64,000 bases of DNA, taken from positions 496,001-560,000 of the forward strand of contig NZ_JACRWE010000002.1 in the NCBI RefSeq assembly GCF_014323405.1, read 5' to 3'. The position numbers and the translations under genes are program-made. Shown here one piece after another: positions 26,518 through 35,600 of this stretch (within the stretch, counting starts at the first letter, position 1; each line of letters starts with the position of its first letter). The DNA comes from Romboutsia faecis. Its GTDB lineage: Bacteria > Bacillota > Clostridia > Peptostreptococcales > Peptostreptococcaceae. The notes under the pieces were generated by a model, which saw nothing but the letters and a program-made list of their open reading frames with translations, did no database searches and was not told the DNA's origin.

Positions 26518-27363
26518 ATGAATAAAGATTTAAATAAAGTGATATTAAGGTTTACTATATCACTTGTATTATTAATTTCCTTAAACTTATATAATACCTC
26601 TTATTCATTTGGGGAAGTAAATAAGTTAGATATACTAATACAAAACCAAGAAAAGCAAGAGGAATTGAAAGAGAAAATAAATGAATTAGATAATATATTA
26701 GAAAGTAAAAATCAAGATCTAAAAGTTGAAAACGGTCAATATGTATCTTCTGATGATAGTAAATCATTAGAAGTAGTAACTATTAGCTTTGTTCCTCAAG
26801 AGTATGAAACCAGCAAAATTGATGAGATAAGTTCTGAGATTGTTGCTTTAGAAGAAAATAGAAATATCTTGGATAAAGAATTGCAAGATGCAATAATAGA
26901 AGGTGTCCAATTAGAAAAAATAATTGAGGAAGAGGTTAAAGCAAAATTAAAATCAGAAAATATTGAATTTGTGACTGGAATATGGCCATTGAATGATTAT
27001 AAAGATATAAGCTCTGGATATGGTTATAGAATTCATCCAATAACAAATGTAAAAAGCTTTCATAAGGGGATAGATATTCCTGCTCCACAAGATACTGATG
27101 TGTTGGCTATTGATGATGGTATAGTCAGTTTTTCTGGTTACCAAAATGGATATGGAAATGTTGTTAAGATAAAACATTTTGATGGAAAAACTACTGTATA
27201 TGCACATAATAACTCAAATGTAGTTAAAAAAGGAGATATAGTAAAGCAAGGAGATGTTATTTCTAAAGTTGGAACAACTGGTAATTCAACTGGAAATCAT
27301 GTTCACTTTGAAATAATAATAAATGAAAAAAATATTAATCCTATAGAGGGTGTAATAAAATAA
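26518..27363 (+). CDS. Secreted M23 (LytM) peptidoglycan endopeptidase
   Basis: 281 residues: signal anchor (about 8-31), a coiled-coil linker (35-145) rich in Glu/Lys, then an M23 domain. Zinc ligands are His182 and Asp186 in HKGID and His263 in HVHFE, with His230 completing the site, so the enzyme is predicted active. It would cut peptide cross-links in peptidoglycan outside the membrane. The coiled-coil plus M23 plan resembles sporulation and division endopeptidases. Monocistronic, with AAAGGAGG before ATG and a terminator after it. Confidence 0.9.
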   Translation: MNKDLNKVILRFTISLVLLISLNLYNTSYSFGEVNKLDILIQNQEKQEELKEKINELDNILESKNQDLKVENGQYVSSDDSKSLEVVTISFVPQEYETSKIDEISSEIVALEENRNILDKELQDAIIEGVQLEKIIEEEVKAKLKSENIEFVTGIWPLNDYKDISSGYGYRIHPITNVKSFHKGIDIPAPQDTDVLAIDDGIVSFSGYQNGYGNVVKIKHFDGKTTVYAHNNSNVVKKGDIVKQGDVISKVGTTGNSTGNHVHFEIIINEKNINPIEGVIK

Positions 27364-27370
27364 AAGTTCA

Positions 27371-27418
27371 AATAAAGCATATAGTAACTTCAATGTTATT
27401 ATATGCTTTATTTTTTAT
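27371..27418 (+). terminator. Terminator after M23 gene
   Basis: AATAAAGCATAT (27373-27384) pairs with ATATGCTTTATT (27401-27412), then T residues. Confidence 0.85.
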
Positions 27419-27612
27419 TAAGAGATATAATTTTAAAAAATAATATATAAATGAAATTTTTAATAGTACGAATCATATAGATAAATATAAGAAGACTTTA
27501 GAAATTATAATCGGTAGTTAAAAAATGATTTATAAATATTAAATAGAATTTTTATTCTTAGATAAAGTTTATATAGTATTTATTTAATATATAAAATAAA
27601 GAGTAGGGGGAA

Positions 27613-28305
27613 GTGGTTAAAATAAAGCGTAAAATATTAATAGATTCAATTATCTATATTGCATTACCAATAATATTATACAAATTAAGTAGCGTAGGCA
27701 TTTCCAATTCCTATGTATTTTATTTAATATTAGGTGGTATTTGTTACACACTTTATACTAAATATAAGCAAAACAGGACTAGTATATCAGGATTAGGTAT
27801 TATGACGTTATTAACGTTATATATTTACTTTTCAAGGAATCAAAAAAATAGTTTTGATTTATATATTTATGCAACTTATATAATAGGGTTAAGTCTTTCT
27901 ATTATATTGATACTTAATTTATTTGACAGAAATATTTGCAGCCAGATATATACAGATATATTAAATACAAAATTTAATAGCGACATATCAATAAATAGCC
28001 TTATAAGAAAAAGAAAGTTAGAAAATGAATTTAACTTTCTTACAACGCTAATAGCTTTACACCTATTAATTTCTATATTGATAAGGTTTTATGGGATTTT
28101 ATATTATGGAGCAAGTAGATATATTGAGGTTTATAGTTTAGAGATACTAAATCTTATTATATTTACGATTATAGAGTTATATACTATATATAAAATTATT
28201 GTAAAGACAATGTCAGATAAAGCTTTTTCAAATAAAAAAAATGATAAGGATATTAATGACGGAAGAGTTATAGATTTAAGTCAATATAAACGTGTAAACA
28301 AATAA
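27613..28305 (+). CDS. Hypothetical polytopic membrane protein
   Basis: Not recognised with certainty. 230 residues with about six hydrophobic helices (near 10-28, 33-50, 60-76, 84-103, 140-160, 175-195) and a charged C-terminal tail. The plan loosely recalls VC0807-type membrane proteins. The start is GTG 27613, only two bases after GGGGG, and no better start is visible, so the N-terminus is uncertain. It converges on the glycosyltransferase gene, with a shared palindromic terminator between them. Confidence 0.6.
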   Translation: MVKIKRKILIDSIIYIALPIILYKLSSVGISNSYVFYLILGGICYTLYTKYKQNRTSISGLGIMTLLTLYIYFSRNQKNSFDLYIYATYIIGLSLSIILILNLFDRNICSQIYTDILNTKFNSDISINSLIRKRKLENEFNFLTTLIALHLLISILIRFYGILYYGASRYIEVYSLEILNLIIFTIIELYTIYKIIVKTMSDKAFSNKKNDKDINDGRVIDLSQYKRVNK

Positions 28306-28316
28306 ATATTAAAGTG

Positions 28317-28353
28317 AATAGTAATATAAGGGGGGCCCCCTTATATTACTATT
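28317..28353. terminator. 37-bp near-perfect palindrome, bidirectional terminator
   Basis: Arms 28317-28334 (AATAGTAATATAAGGGGG) and 28336-28353 are exact reverse complements around one G. The core is 11 consecutive G/C bases in very AT-rich DNA. It directly abuts the stop codon of the minus-strand gene and ends the convergent plus-strand gene. Confidence 0.85.
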
Positions 28354-29487
28354 TTATTCAGAAATAGAATCATTTAACAATTCTTGTATATAGTCATATA
28401 TTTTTTCAGGATGTATAGTTTTCTTAAATTCTAATATATTATCTGACATGAATTTAATTAAAGAATTAAACTTACTTGAAACAATAGATTCAAATATTTC
28501 TTTAAGGTTTTCATCATCATTGTAAATAATGCCTATTCCTTTATCTACAATAAATTTAGCATTTTCTATTTCTTGACCAACTTTTGGCAATTTTACTATT
28601 ATAGGTATTTGTGAGTGTATTGCTTCAAATAATGTAGCACCACCAGGTTTAGTAAGCATTAAGTCGTATTCTTTTATTAAATCTTGCATATTATTTACAA
28701 ATCCAAGAACTTTTATATTCAGTAAAGGTTTTTTTTCAGTTAAATTATCATAAAGTTTTTTATTCTTACCAGTTACTATTGTAACTTCTAAAATATCTCT
28801 ATATATTCCTACAAAGTTATCAATCCAGTGCATAAAGCTTTCATCAAAGTCAAATAAACCACGTCCACCTCCTAGAAGTAAAAGTCTATACTTTCCTTGT
28901 ATATAATTTTTTTTTGCTATTTGAAAATTTTTATTAATAGGAACACCTGTAACCTTTATTGAATTAGGAGATATACCTTTATGTACTAATCTATTTTTTA
29001 TTTCAGTACTTGGTACGAAATACATATCAGTATTAGGATAAATCCACTCTAAGCTATCTACAACATCAGTTATGACAGTTATGCAAGGGATTGGCTTATC
29101 AGTATGCTTTAAATTAAAATTATATACACAAGAAGCTGCCAGTGGGAATGTAGATATAATTAAATCAGGCTGAACTTCTAATATATACTCAGATAACTTA
29201 GGGGTATATATTATATGGGAGATATCATATATAGGATTAAATGACTTCTTTAAGTAATAATAGTAGTTGTATAGTTCAGGCATGTATTTAGTATTATTTT
29301 CATACATCTTTACCATTGGCTTATTTATTCTAGGCACACTTGCATTTATAAAATTTTGTATTACTATATTGTAATTATCGTCACTTTCATTTATGTAATC
29401 TTTAATAGCATTTGCAGCACTTATATGACCAGCGCCAAATTGGGCTGTCAAAATTAAAATTGTTTTTTTACCTTTTTTTGTATCCAA
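28354..29487 (-). CDS. MGDG-synthase-like diacylglycerol glycosyltransferase
   Basis: 377 residues, GT-B fold. The N-terminal ILTAQFGAGHISAANAIKDY motif is the MGDG-synthase/UgtP signature; the C-terminal half has LLLGGGRGLFDF and KPGGATLFEAI, the GT28 UDP-sugar site. It should transfer glucose or galactose from a UDP-sugar to diacylglycerol at the inner membrane face, making membrane glycolipid and possibly a lipoteichoic acid anchor. TTG 29487 is chosen because AGAGGTGAT precedes it properly; the upstream hydrophobic stretch in frame has no ribosome site. Lipid specificity is inferred. Confidence 0.85.
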   Translation of the reverse strand: MDTKKGKKTILILTAQFGAGHISAANAIKDYINESDDNYNIVIQNFINASVPRINKPMVKMYENNTKYMPELYNYYYYLKKSFNPIYDISHIIYTPKLSEYILEVQPDLIISTFPLAASCVYNFNLKHTDKPIPCITVITDVVDSLEWIYPNTDMYFVPSTEIKNRLVHKGISPNSIKVTGVPINKNFQIAKKNYIQGKYRLLLLGGGRGLFDFDESFMHWIDNFVGIYRDILEVTIVTGKNKKLYDNLTEKKPLLNIKVLGFVNNMQDLIKEYDLMLTKPGGATLFEAIHSQIPIIVKLPKVGQEIENAKFIVDKGIGIIYNDDENLKEIFESIVSSKFNSLIKFMSDNILEFKKTIHPEKIYDYIQELLNDSISE

Positions 29488-29634
29488 AATATCACCTCTA
29501 GAAAAACTGTATAGTATATTTATAGCATTTACAGTATTATACCTTATGATATCTAGTATAAGCAATGATATAAAATTTATTATCAAAGAAGGATATAAGT
29601 AGTTTAAGTTGAAAAATTATACAGAGGTGGTAAT

Positions 29635-30954
29635 ATGGAGGGGATAAATAAGAATAAGAACTATGAAGAAAACAGTAATAGTGACTCTATATACATACTA
29701 AAGATGATAATTTACTCTATAATAGGAGTAGGAATTTTTTTTATACCTATAAATATAAATAATCAGAATCAAACTATTTTATATCATATAGTTGATAAAA
29801 TTCAATTAAACTATAATAACTTTTTACAAGTATGTATAATCATATTTATTTCTTTAGGAAGTATAAAATTATTTATTGATAAGAAAAGAAGTAAAACTTT
29901 TTTAAGTTTAAGATTTTTAAGTGTTTTAATAATACTTAATATATTTTATGGTAGAAGCTATATATTTTTCAAAAACGATAATACTATTTTGATTATAAAG
30001 GAAATTATATTAAATCTGGTTACTGTTCTTCCCATAAGTTCCATATTTATGCCATTCTTAATAGAATATGGATTATTAGATATTGTAGAATCTTACTTTC
30101 ATCCAATTACAAAAAAACTATTCAAAGTGAGTGGAAAGACTGTGATTAATATGATGGTATTTGTTTTTACAGATTGTTTTTGCGGATACTACATGGCAAA
30201 TATACTATATTCTAAGGGGAGGCTTAGGTTAAATGAATTATATATGTTATTGTTAAATTTCTCAATAATTTCATTTCCTATGACTAAATATATATATAAT
30301 GAATTAAATTTAAATAGTAGTATTTTTATTTTTACAAATCTGCTAATACTAATAATTAGTAATATGATTTTATGTAGATTATATCCAATGATTAAAATTA
30401 AAAAGTCATACTCAGTAAAAAGTAATTATAAAGAAAGTATACATAGAAAAGATAAGTTAAAAAAAGGTATAAACAAATATTTGAAGAGTAAAGATAATAA
30501 GAAAATATTTATACATATTTTAGATAATCTAGAACATACTATAAATTTAACCATGAATTTAATTCCAAATATTGTATTAATATTTTTCTTTGGAGACTTA
30601 ATATTAAATAATGAATATATATTAGAACTTTTTAGTAAGTTATTTTACCCTATTATTAATTTATTAAAAACTTCAGATGTATCTTTAATTAGCAAGTCAA
30701 TTGTTAGTGGATTTTATAATGAAATAATAGCTATAGATTTAATAAATAAAAGTGTAGATTACAACATTAGATTTATAATAGGAATATTATTAGTTATAAA
30801 ATGCACATCTCTGACTTCAAATATAGCTTATATAAGTAGCTCATCAATAGAAATTGATAAAAAATATTTTATTATAATATTTTTAGAAAGAGTATTACTT
30901 ATATTATTTTTATATTCAGCAATATATTATTTTTATAAAGGTTACATAATGTAG
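29635..30954 (+). CDS. Divergent YjiH-family membrane protein
   Basis: 439 residues with about ten helices. It is a distant paralogue of the YjiH gene at 57683-59062: MPFLIEYGLLDIVESYFHPI and KLFKVSGKTVIN here match LPLVVDFGLMDLFGTMISRF and KLFKVPGRSAID there, so the nucleoside-recognition/gate fold is shared. It has lost many glycines and prolines and gained Ile/Lys/Asn, so function may have drifted. Divergent from the glycolipid synthase and followed 55 bp later by an M42 peptidase that may be co-transcribed. Substrate unknown. Confidence 0.7.
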   Translation: MEGINKNKNYEENSNSDSIYILKMIIYSIIGVGIFFIPININNQNQTILYHIVDKIQLNYNNFLQVCIIIFISLGSIKLFIDKKRSKTFLSLRFLSVLIILNIFYGRSYIFFKNDNTILIIKEIILNLVTVLPISSIFMPFLIEYGLLDIVESYFHPITKKLFKVSGKTVINMMVFVFTDCFCGYYMANILYSKGRLRLNELYMLLLNFSIISFPMTKYIYNELNLNSSIFIFTNLLILIISNMILCRLYPMIKIKKSYSVKSNYKESIHRKDKLKKGINKYLKSKDNKKIFIHILDNLEHTINLTMNLIPNIVLIFFFGDLILNNEYILELFSKLFYPIINLLKTSDVSLISKSIVSGFYNEIIAIDLINKSVDYNIRFIIGILLVIKCTSLTSNIAYISSSSIEIDKKYFIIIFLERVLLILFLYSAIYYFYKGYIM

Positions 30955-31009
30955 AATTTTTGAATATAATACTTTAGGGGAAGGGAAGACTTGTATTTAA
31001 GGAGGTTCT

Positions 31010-32041
31010 ATGAACTATAACTTATTGTATAAATATATTAAGGAACTTTTAAGTATTCCAAGCCCCACAGGATATACAGAAGACGTTGAAAAGTATGTAG
31101 TAAATTTTCTTAAATCTCGAGATATTAGGTATAAAATTGCCAATAAAGGTAGTGTAATAGCTACAATAGAAGGGAAAGATAAAATAAATGTTACTACTTT
31201 TTCAACTCATGTAGACACTTTAGGAGCTATGGTTAAAGAAATAAAAGAGAATGGAAGATTATCAGTAAGCCTAATTGGTGACTATGTAATTAGCTCCGTA
31301 GAAGGTGAATGTTGTACAATACACACTAAAAATAATAAAAAATACGAAGGAACTTTACAAAATATTAAACCATCTATTCATGCATATGCAAATGAATCAA
31401 AACAAATAGATAGATCAACAGAAAATTATGAAATAGTAATAGATGAAGAGGTATTTTGTAAAGCAGATATAAATAATTTAGGTATAGATGTAGGAGATAT
31501 GGTATCATTTGATACAAGAACAAGAATAACAAGTTCAGGATTTATTAAGTCAAGATACTTAGATGATAAAGCAGCTGTAGGAGTAATGTTATATGTCATA
31601 GATTATATAATATTGAATGAAATAAGTCTAAGTCATACTATAAATTTCTTATTTACTAATTATGAAGAAGTAGGGCATGGAGCATCTGCATTTATACCAA
31701 AGGATACAATGAATTTTATTGCTATTGATTTAGGGTGCCTCGGAGAAAAACAAAATTCAACGGAGTATGATGTTAGCATATGTACAAAGGATTCTAATGG
31801 ACCATATGATTATAAGCTTATTAATTACTTTATTAATTTATGTAAAGAAGATAGCATTAACTATAAATTAGATATATATGATAATTATGGGTCAGATGCT
31901 ATATCAGCTATAAGATCAGGATTAGATGCAAAATTTGCTTTATTTGGCCCTGGTATATATGCTTCTCATGGTTATGAAAGAACTCATATAAAGTCCTTAG
32001 AAGAAACTATAAAGTTAATTATAAAATATATTTCAAATTAA
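31010..32041 (+). CDS. M42-family metallo-aminopeptidase
   Basis: 343 residues. The two-metal site is complete: His67 and Asp69 in STHVDT, the bridging Asp185 in RYLDDKA, the Glu219/220 pair in NYEEVGHG, Asp240 in AIDLGC and His320 in ASHGYER. An inserted PDZ-like or lid segment spans about 70-170, as in FrvX/glutamyl-aminopeptidases. These form large tetrahedral cytoplasmic complexes that trim peptides. It follows the YjiH-like gene with AAGGAGG, and the pair could be an import-and-digest unit (inference). Confidence 0.88.
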   Translation: MNYNLLYKYIKELLSIPSPTGYTEDVEKYVVNFLKSRDIRYKIANKGSVIATIEGKDKINVTTFSTHVDTLGAMVKEIKENGRLSVSLIGDYVISSVEGECCTIHTKNNKKYEGTLQNIKPSIHAYANESKQIDRSTENYEIVIDEEVFCKADINNLGIDVGDMVSFDTRTRITSSGFIKSRYLDDKAAVGVMLYVIDYIILNEISLSHTINFLFTNYEEVGHGASAFIPKDTMNFIAIDLGCLGEKQNSTEYDVSICTKDSNGPYDYKLINYFINLCKEDSINYKLDIYDNYGSDAISAIRSGLDAKFALFGPGIYASHGYERTHIKSLEETIKLIIKYISN

Positions 32042-32064
32042 ATATATAATGCATATTTGATCGG

Positions 32065-32119
32065 ATAAAAAAACGAATTCTTTGTAATTATAAATATTAC
32101 AAAGAATTCGTTTTTTTAT
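32065..32119 (+). terminator. Strong terminator after M42 gene
   Basis: A perfect 24-bp stem (32065-32088 with 32096-32119) around a 7-nt loop, with seven T residues inside the right arm. Confidence 0.93.
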
Positions 32120-32133
32120 TTATATAAAAATAT

Positions 32134-32204
32134 AGTATTGTGTAACGCACAATACTGTGTTAATATATGTGTATAAAATACTATTGTGTATTACATAATA
32201 CTAT
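32134..32204. promoter_or_regulatory. Two palindromic operators of the PadR operon
   Basis: AGTATTGTG (32134-32142) and CACAATACT (32148-32156) form one dyad. ATACTATTGTGTA (32178-32190) and TACATAATACTAT (32192-32204) form a second, matching at 11 of 13 positions. A TGTGTATAAAAT -10-like element lies between them. This is the usual layout for PadR autorepression. Confidence 0.7.
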
Positions 32205-32227
32205 GTAAAAAAGAAAGGAGGGATTCA

Positions 32228-32539
32228 ATGAATACTCAATTTCGAAAAGGTGTTTTAGAAATCTGTGTTTTAGCTTTAATATCTAAAAAAGATATGTATG
32301 GATATGAAATAGTTCAAAGTATTTCTAAGGTTATAGATGTTAATGAGGGAACTATATATCCAATATTAAGAAGGCTTACAAAGGATGAATACTTTGAAAC
32401 ATATATATTAGAATCTAATGAAGGTCCAGCAAGGAAGTACTACAAAATAACTGCAGATGGAATTAATAATTTAAACAAACTAGTAAGAGAATGGAAAGAT
32501 TTTGTAGGTGCAGTTGATGTTATTTTAAATGAATATTAG
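32228..32539 (+). CDS. PadR-family transcriptional regulator
   Basis: 103 residues with the PadR winged helix: KDMYGYEIVQSISKVIDVNEGTIYPILRRL (about residues 21-50) is the recognition unit and GPARKYYKITADG the wing. The short form has a single C-terminal dimerisation helix. AAAGGAGGG precedes ATG 32228. Two dyads directly upstream suggest autoregulation. The next genes, DUF1700 and DUF4097, are classical partners of this PadR subgroup, forming a membrane-stress module. Confidence 0.92.
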   Translation: MNTQFRKGVLEICVLALISKKDMYGYEIVQSISKVIDVNEGTIYPILRRLTKDEYFETYILESNEGPARKYYKITADGINNLNKLVREWKDFVGAVDVILNEY

Positions 32540-32554
32540 AAGGAGGTACCAATA

Positions 32555-33307
32555 TTGAATAAAAATGAATTTTTAGAGATATTAAAAGATTATCTTAGAA
32601 AAGATTTTTCAGAGGATGAAGTTAATGATATATTGAGAGATTATGAAGAATATTTTGTGGATGGAATAATAGAAGGCAAAAGCGATATGGAAATAATATC
32701 AGCTCTTGGTTCTCCAAAATCAATAGCAAAAGAGTTAGTATCTCAAATGAAGGAAAATGATGAAAATAAGCGATATAAAAATAGTAAATTTACTGATAGT
32801 ATTAGCGATAAATATGAACAGTCAAAAATAAAAGTAAGAGATACATTTAAAAAAGGAAAGAATTATGTGAGTGAAAAGCTTACACCTAATTTATATAATG
32901 AAAGTTCTAGATTATCCACAAAGATTATAAAGATAATATTAAAAATCTTATCACTAGTACTTTTAATACCTGCATTTATGTTTATTGTTGTAATGATACC
33001 AATAGGAATATCACTAATAATATCTTTAGTAGCTTTTATAGTAGCTATACCATTTGTAGTTAATTTTGTTTGGTCTGTGCCAGAAGTAACTGCAGTTATT
33101 ATATTTACATCCATATTATTTATAGGATGTGAAATAATTGCTTGGCAAATATTTATATTCCTTATAAGATTATTTATTAAGTTAAGTAAAAGATATATAA
33201 ATTGGATAAAGACAAGAAATATTTATATAAATGCTAGTGAGAAAAAAGATAGATTAGAAAAAGATAACTACGAAGAAGATGGAAAAGGAGATGATGATTA
33301 TGAATAA
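32555..33307 (+). CDS. DUF1700-family membrane protein
   Basis: 250 residues starting at TTG after AAGGAGG. The N-terminal cytoplasmic part, EFLEILKDYLRKDFSEDEVNDILRDYEEYF, with GKSDMEIISALGSPKSIAKEL, is the DUF1700 signature. Four hydrophobic segments follow (about 122-220), then an acidic tail. The family often occurs with PadR regulators and DUF4097 proteins and is thought to influence envelope stress responses, but its mechanism is unknown. It overlaps the DUF4097 start by eight bases, so the two are co-translated. Confidence 0.85.
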   Translation: MNKNEFLEILKDYLRKDFSEDEVNDILRDYEEYFVDGIIEGKSDMEIISALGSPKSIAKELVSQMKENDENKRYKNSKFTDSISDKYEQSKIKVRDTFKKGKNYVSEKLTPNLYNESSRLSTKIIKIILKILSLVLLIPAFMFIVVMIPIGISLIISLVAFIVAIPFVVNFVWSVPEVTAVIIFTSILFIGCEIIAWQIFIFLIRLFIKLSKRYINWIKTRNIYINASEKKDRLEKDNYEEDGKGDDDYE

Positions 33308-34322
33308 GAAACTTTCCATATTTGCAATAATATTAATTATAATTGGATTAGTGGGTACTATTTGGTCAGGTATTAATACAATGCCTTACTTTATGAGTGA
33401 AATATCAAAAGCAGAGCAAGAAGCTATGAAAGAAGAGACTATATATAATAAAGATATAGTTGATATTAAAAAAGTTACTATTTATACAATAAATAGCAAT
33501 GTTAGAATTAAAAGAAATAATGAGAACAAAATAACGGTGAATAGAATAGGTAATCAAGATTTTGTAAGATATGATGTTAATAATAATAAAAATACATTAA
33601 CGATAAAAGAAATTGAAAATGATAAAAGAAATTATATTAAGCAATTAGATTTTAAGAAATTATTTAACAATGTGATAGAATCATTAGTTTCAATACAAAA
33701 TGAGGGAATCATAGTTTATTTACCAGACAATATAGATTTAGAAGTAGTTACAGCTAGTGGTGATTTAAGAGTAGAAAGTGATATTGTGACAAAAGAAATA
33801 ATATTTAAAACATCTGTAGGAAGGATATCTTTGCCTAAGGAAGTTAAAAATATCGAGAATTTACAAATATTAAGTTCTAATAGTATATATCTAGATGTAA
33901 TAGAGCTTTTAGGAGTTAAAGATGTAGATATAGAATGTAATTACTTGACTATATATTCTAATGAAAATTATATGTTTGTTGATAATATTGAAAATTATAT
34001 ACCATTAAATTTAAATATAAGTCAATATGATAGTGATGGATATAATTCTAATGTTAATATAAAGAGTAATATACCTGTTGCAAAAAACCTTAATATAAAA
34101 GGAAATGATAATTCTGTATATTTGCAAATACCTATAGAAAAATATAAGATGAATTTTGATATAAGTGTATCTGAAAATATATATTTAAATAATAATATGT
34201 TTACTGAAAATGCCATAGTAGGAGAGGTTAAAAAAATAAAAGGAATTTTAAATAAAGATCTGGAAGATTTAGATCAACAGTATAATGTGAATATAAAATC
34301 AGATAATCTTGAAATAAACTAA
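33300..34322 (+). CDS. DUF4097-type beta-helix protein with N-terminal anchor
   Basis: 340 residues. One N-terminal membrane helix (about 4-24) is followed by a long run of short beta strands (DIKKVTIYTINSNVRIKRNN, LEVVTASGDLRVESD, EIIFKTSVGRISLP), the repetitive pattern of DUF4097/putative adhesin domains. It would sit on the outer face of the membrane. ATG 33300 is chosen because AAAGGAG lies nine bases before it; four earlier Met codons are inside or before that site. Third gene of the PadR operon. Function unknown. Confidence 0.8.
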   Translation: MNKKLSIFAIILIIIGLVGTIWSGINTMPYFMSEISKAEQEAMKEETIYNKDIVDIKKVTIYTINSNVRIKRNNENKITVNRIGNQDFVRYDVNNNKNTLTIKEIENDKRNYIKQLDFKKLFNNVIESLVSIQNEGIIVYLPDNIDLEVVTASGDLRVESDIVTKEIIFKTSVGRISLPKEVKNIENLQILSSNSIYLDVIELLGVKDVDIECNYLTIYSNENYMFVDNIENYIPLNLNISQYDSDGYNSNVNIKSNIPVAKNLNIKGNDNSVYLQIPIEKYKMNFDISVSENIYLNNNMFTENAIVGEVKKIKGILNKDLEDLDQQYNVNIKSDNLEIN

Positions 34323-34415
34323 ACTATGTTATAAGTTTATTTATATTGTAAAAAAATAGAAAAAAATAAGCCCTTATGATATAATGGAGAAAAACTATAG
34401 TAATGAGGGATGCTT

Positions 34416-34925
34416 ATGAATAAATTAACAGCAACAATATTTTTAAGCACAACTATTTTATTTAATACAGCATGTGCAAATGTTAATAATATAGAAAGCG
34501 CAAGATCTTTAGAAGATGTAGATGTGTCTAGAAAAAGTGAAGTTATTGATGATAACTTAGAGACTATAACTATCCAGACTGATTCAAAGGATCCATCCAA
34601 GGTATTAGAGATAGAATTAGATATAAACAGTAGTGCAAAAGAAAAAATAAATAGAATCTTAGATAATATATCAGAAGAATGTTTTAATGGGTTACCAATT
34701 GAAGCAACTATTGTAAATAATAATGTGGTTGAGATAGAATTAACTGAATACAATGATGAAAAAAAGAAAGTTTCTTGGGAGGATGATTATTTAAATAAAT
34801 ATTCCAAGAAAAATACGATTAATCTTATAGTAAAAAATATAATAGAAGATAAATTTAAATCTGAAATTTCATATATTAAAGATGTGCGAATATATTATAA
34901 TGATAAATTAATTACATTAGATTAA
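34416..34925 (+). CDS. Exported hypothetical protein, weakly GerMN-like
   Basis: 169 residues with a signal peptide ending near TACA (Cys about residue 20); the lipobox is poor, because Asn replaces the usual Leu, so lipidation is doubtful. The mature part has EIELDINSSAKEKINRILD and GLPIEATIVNNNVVEIELTEYN. This loosely follows the helix-then-strand pattern of GerMN domains. ATG 34416 follows GAGGG at a good distance. It has its own promoter space and a terminator, and lies between the PadR operon and a convergent small membrane protein. Function unknown. Confidence 0.6.
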   Translation: MNKLTATIFLSTTILFNTACANVNNIESARSLEDVDVSRKSEVIDDNLETITIQTDSKDPSKVLEIELDINSSAKEKINRILDNISEECFNGLPIEATIVNNNVVEIELTEYNDEKKKVSWEDDYLNKYSKKNTINLIVKNIIEDKFKSEISYIKDVRIYYNDKLITLD

Positions 34926-35010
34926 AAGGGCTATAATCAAAATATATTTTGCATAATATTTGATTTTAAATTAAATATTATGCAAAGTTATTTTGAGTAG
35001 CCCTTTTTTT
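34924..35010. terminator. Long two-part hairpin between convergent genes
   Basis: AAAAGGGCT at the 5' end pairs with AGCCCTTTT at 34999-35007, and an inner arm TTTTGCATAATATTT pairs with AAATATTATGCAAA. T residues follow on the plus strand; A-rich sequence on the other side allows bidirectional use. Confidence 0.8.
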
Positions 35011-35347
35011 ATTTCATATGATTATTTAATATTATCTCGTCGTCTTCATTATTATCAAATTCATCATATAAATCTACGTTATCGCTTGCTATATATGTTG
35101 CTATAGATAAAATACCAATACCTGCAAATAGTTTTAGCTGTTGCTTTCCTATATATTTAACTGCAGGAAATAGAACCTTTCTTGACTTTGAACTAAATAA
35201 AGTAGTTGCTGATATTATAGCTCCAGAAATAACTAATGTACTTAAAGCTGGGTAATTTTTTATAAAATTTGAAGCGCATTTACAGCAAGATTTGCTATAA
35301 GAGTTATTAAAATCATTTTTCATATCATTTAATTCATTAGAAGTCAT
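35009..35347 (-). CDS. Small hypothetical membrane protein
   Basis: Not recognised. 112 residues with one or two hydrophobic segments (about 35-52 and 70-86), a Cys-containing start (SKSCCKCASNF) and a very acidic C-terminus (DEFDNNEDDE). GGAGTGATT precedes ATG, and the convergent hairpin forms its terminator. It lies just upstream of, and divergent from, the cysteine-rich protein gene. No function can be assigned. Confidence 0.6.
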   Translation of the reverse strand: MTSNELNDMKNDFNNSYSKSCCKCASNFIKNYPALSTLVISGAIISATTLFSSKSRKVLFPAVKYIGKQQLKLFAGIGILSIATYIASDNVDLYDEFDNNEDDEIILNNHMK

Positions 35348-35507
35348 ATAATCACTCCAGTATTATAAATTTAGAAAATCCTTGTTTATAGATTATGCAA
35401 TAAAGAGAAAATTATAATTAATAAAATATGTTAAAGTATAGAGCTAAAATTAAAAAGCAAAAAATACTAAAATATACCATATATTACATAACACACAAAT
35501 AATTAGT

Positions 35508-35535
35508 AACCAGTTTAAATTGCTATCATATAATT
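35508..35535 (+). promoter_or_regulatory. Sigma-K-like promoter of the cysteine-rich protein gene
   Basis: AACC (35508-35511), a 15-bp spacer and CATATAATT (35527-35535) fit the mother-cell sigma-K pattern (mACm, about 16 bp, CATANNNT). A second perfect CATANNNTA occurs at 35478-35486 but lacks a -35. The predicted transcript would start about 60 bases before the start codon. Confidence 0.45.
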
Positions 35536-35600
35536 ATAGTAAAGAACATAAGTCATGCTTATGAAACTTAAAATATACAGCAAAGGGGTTTTGACATATT

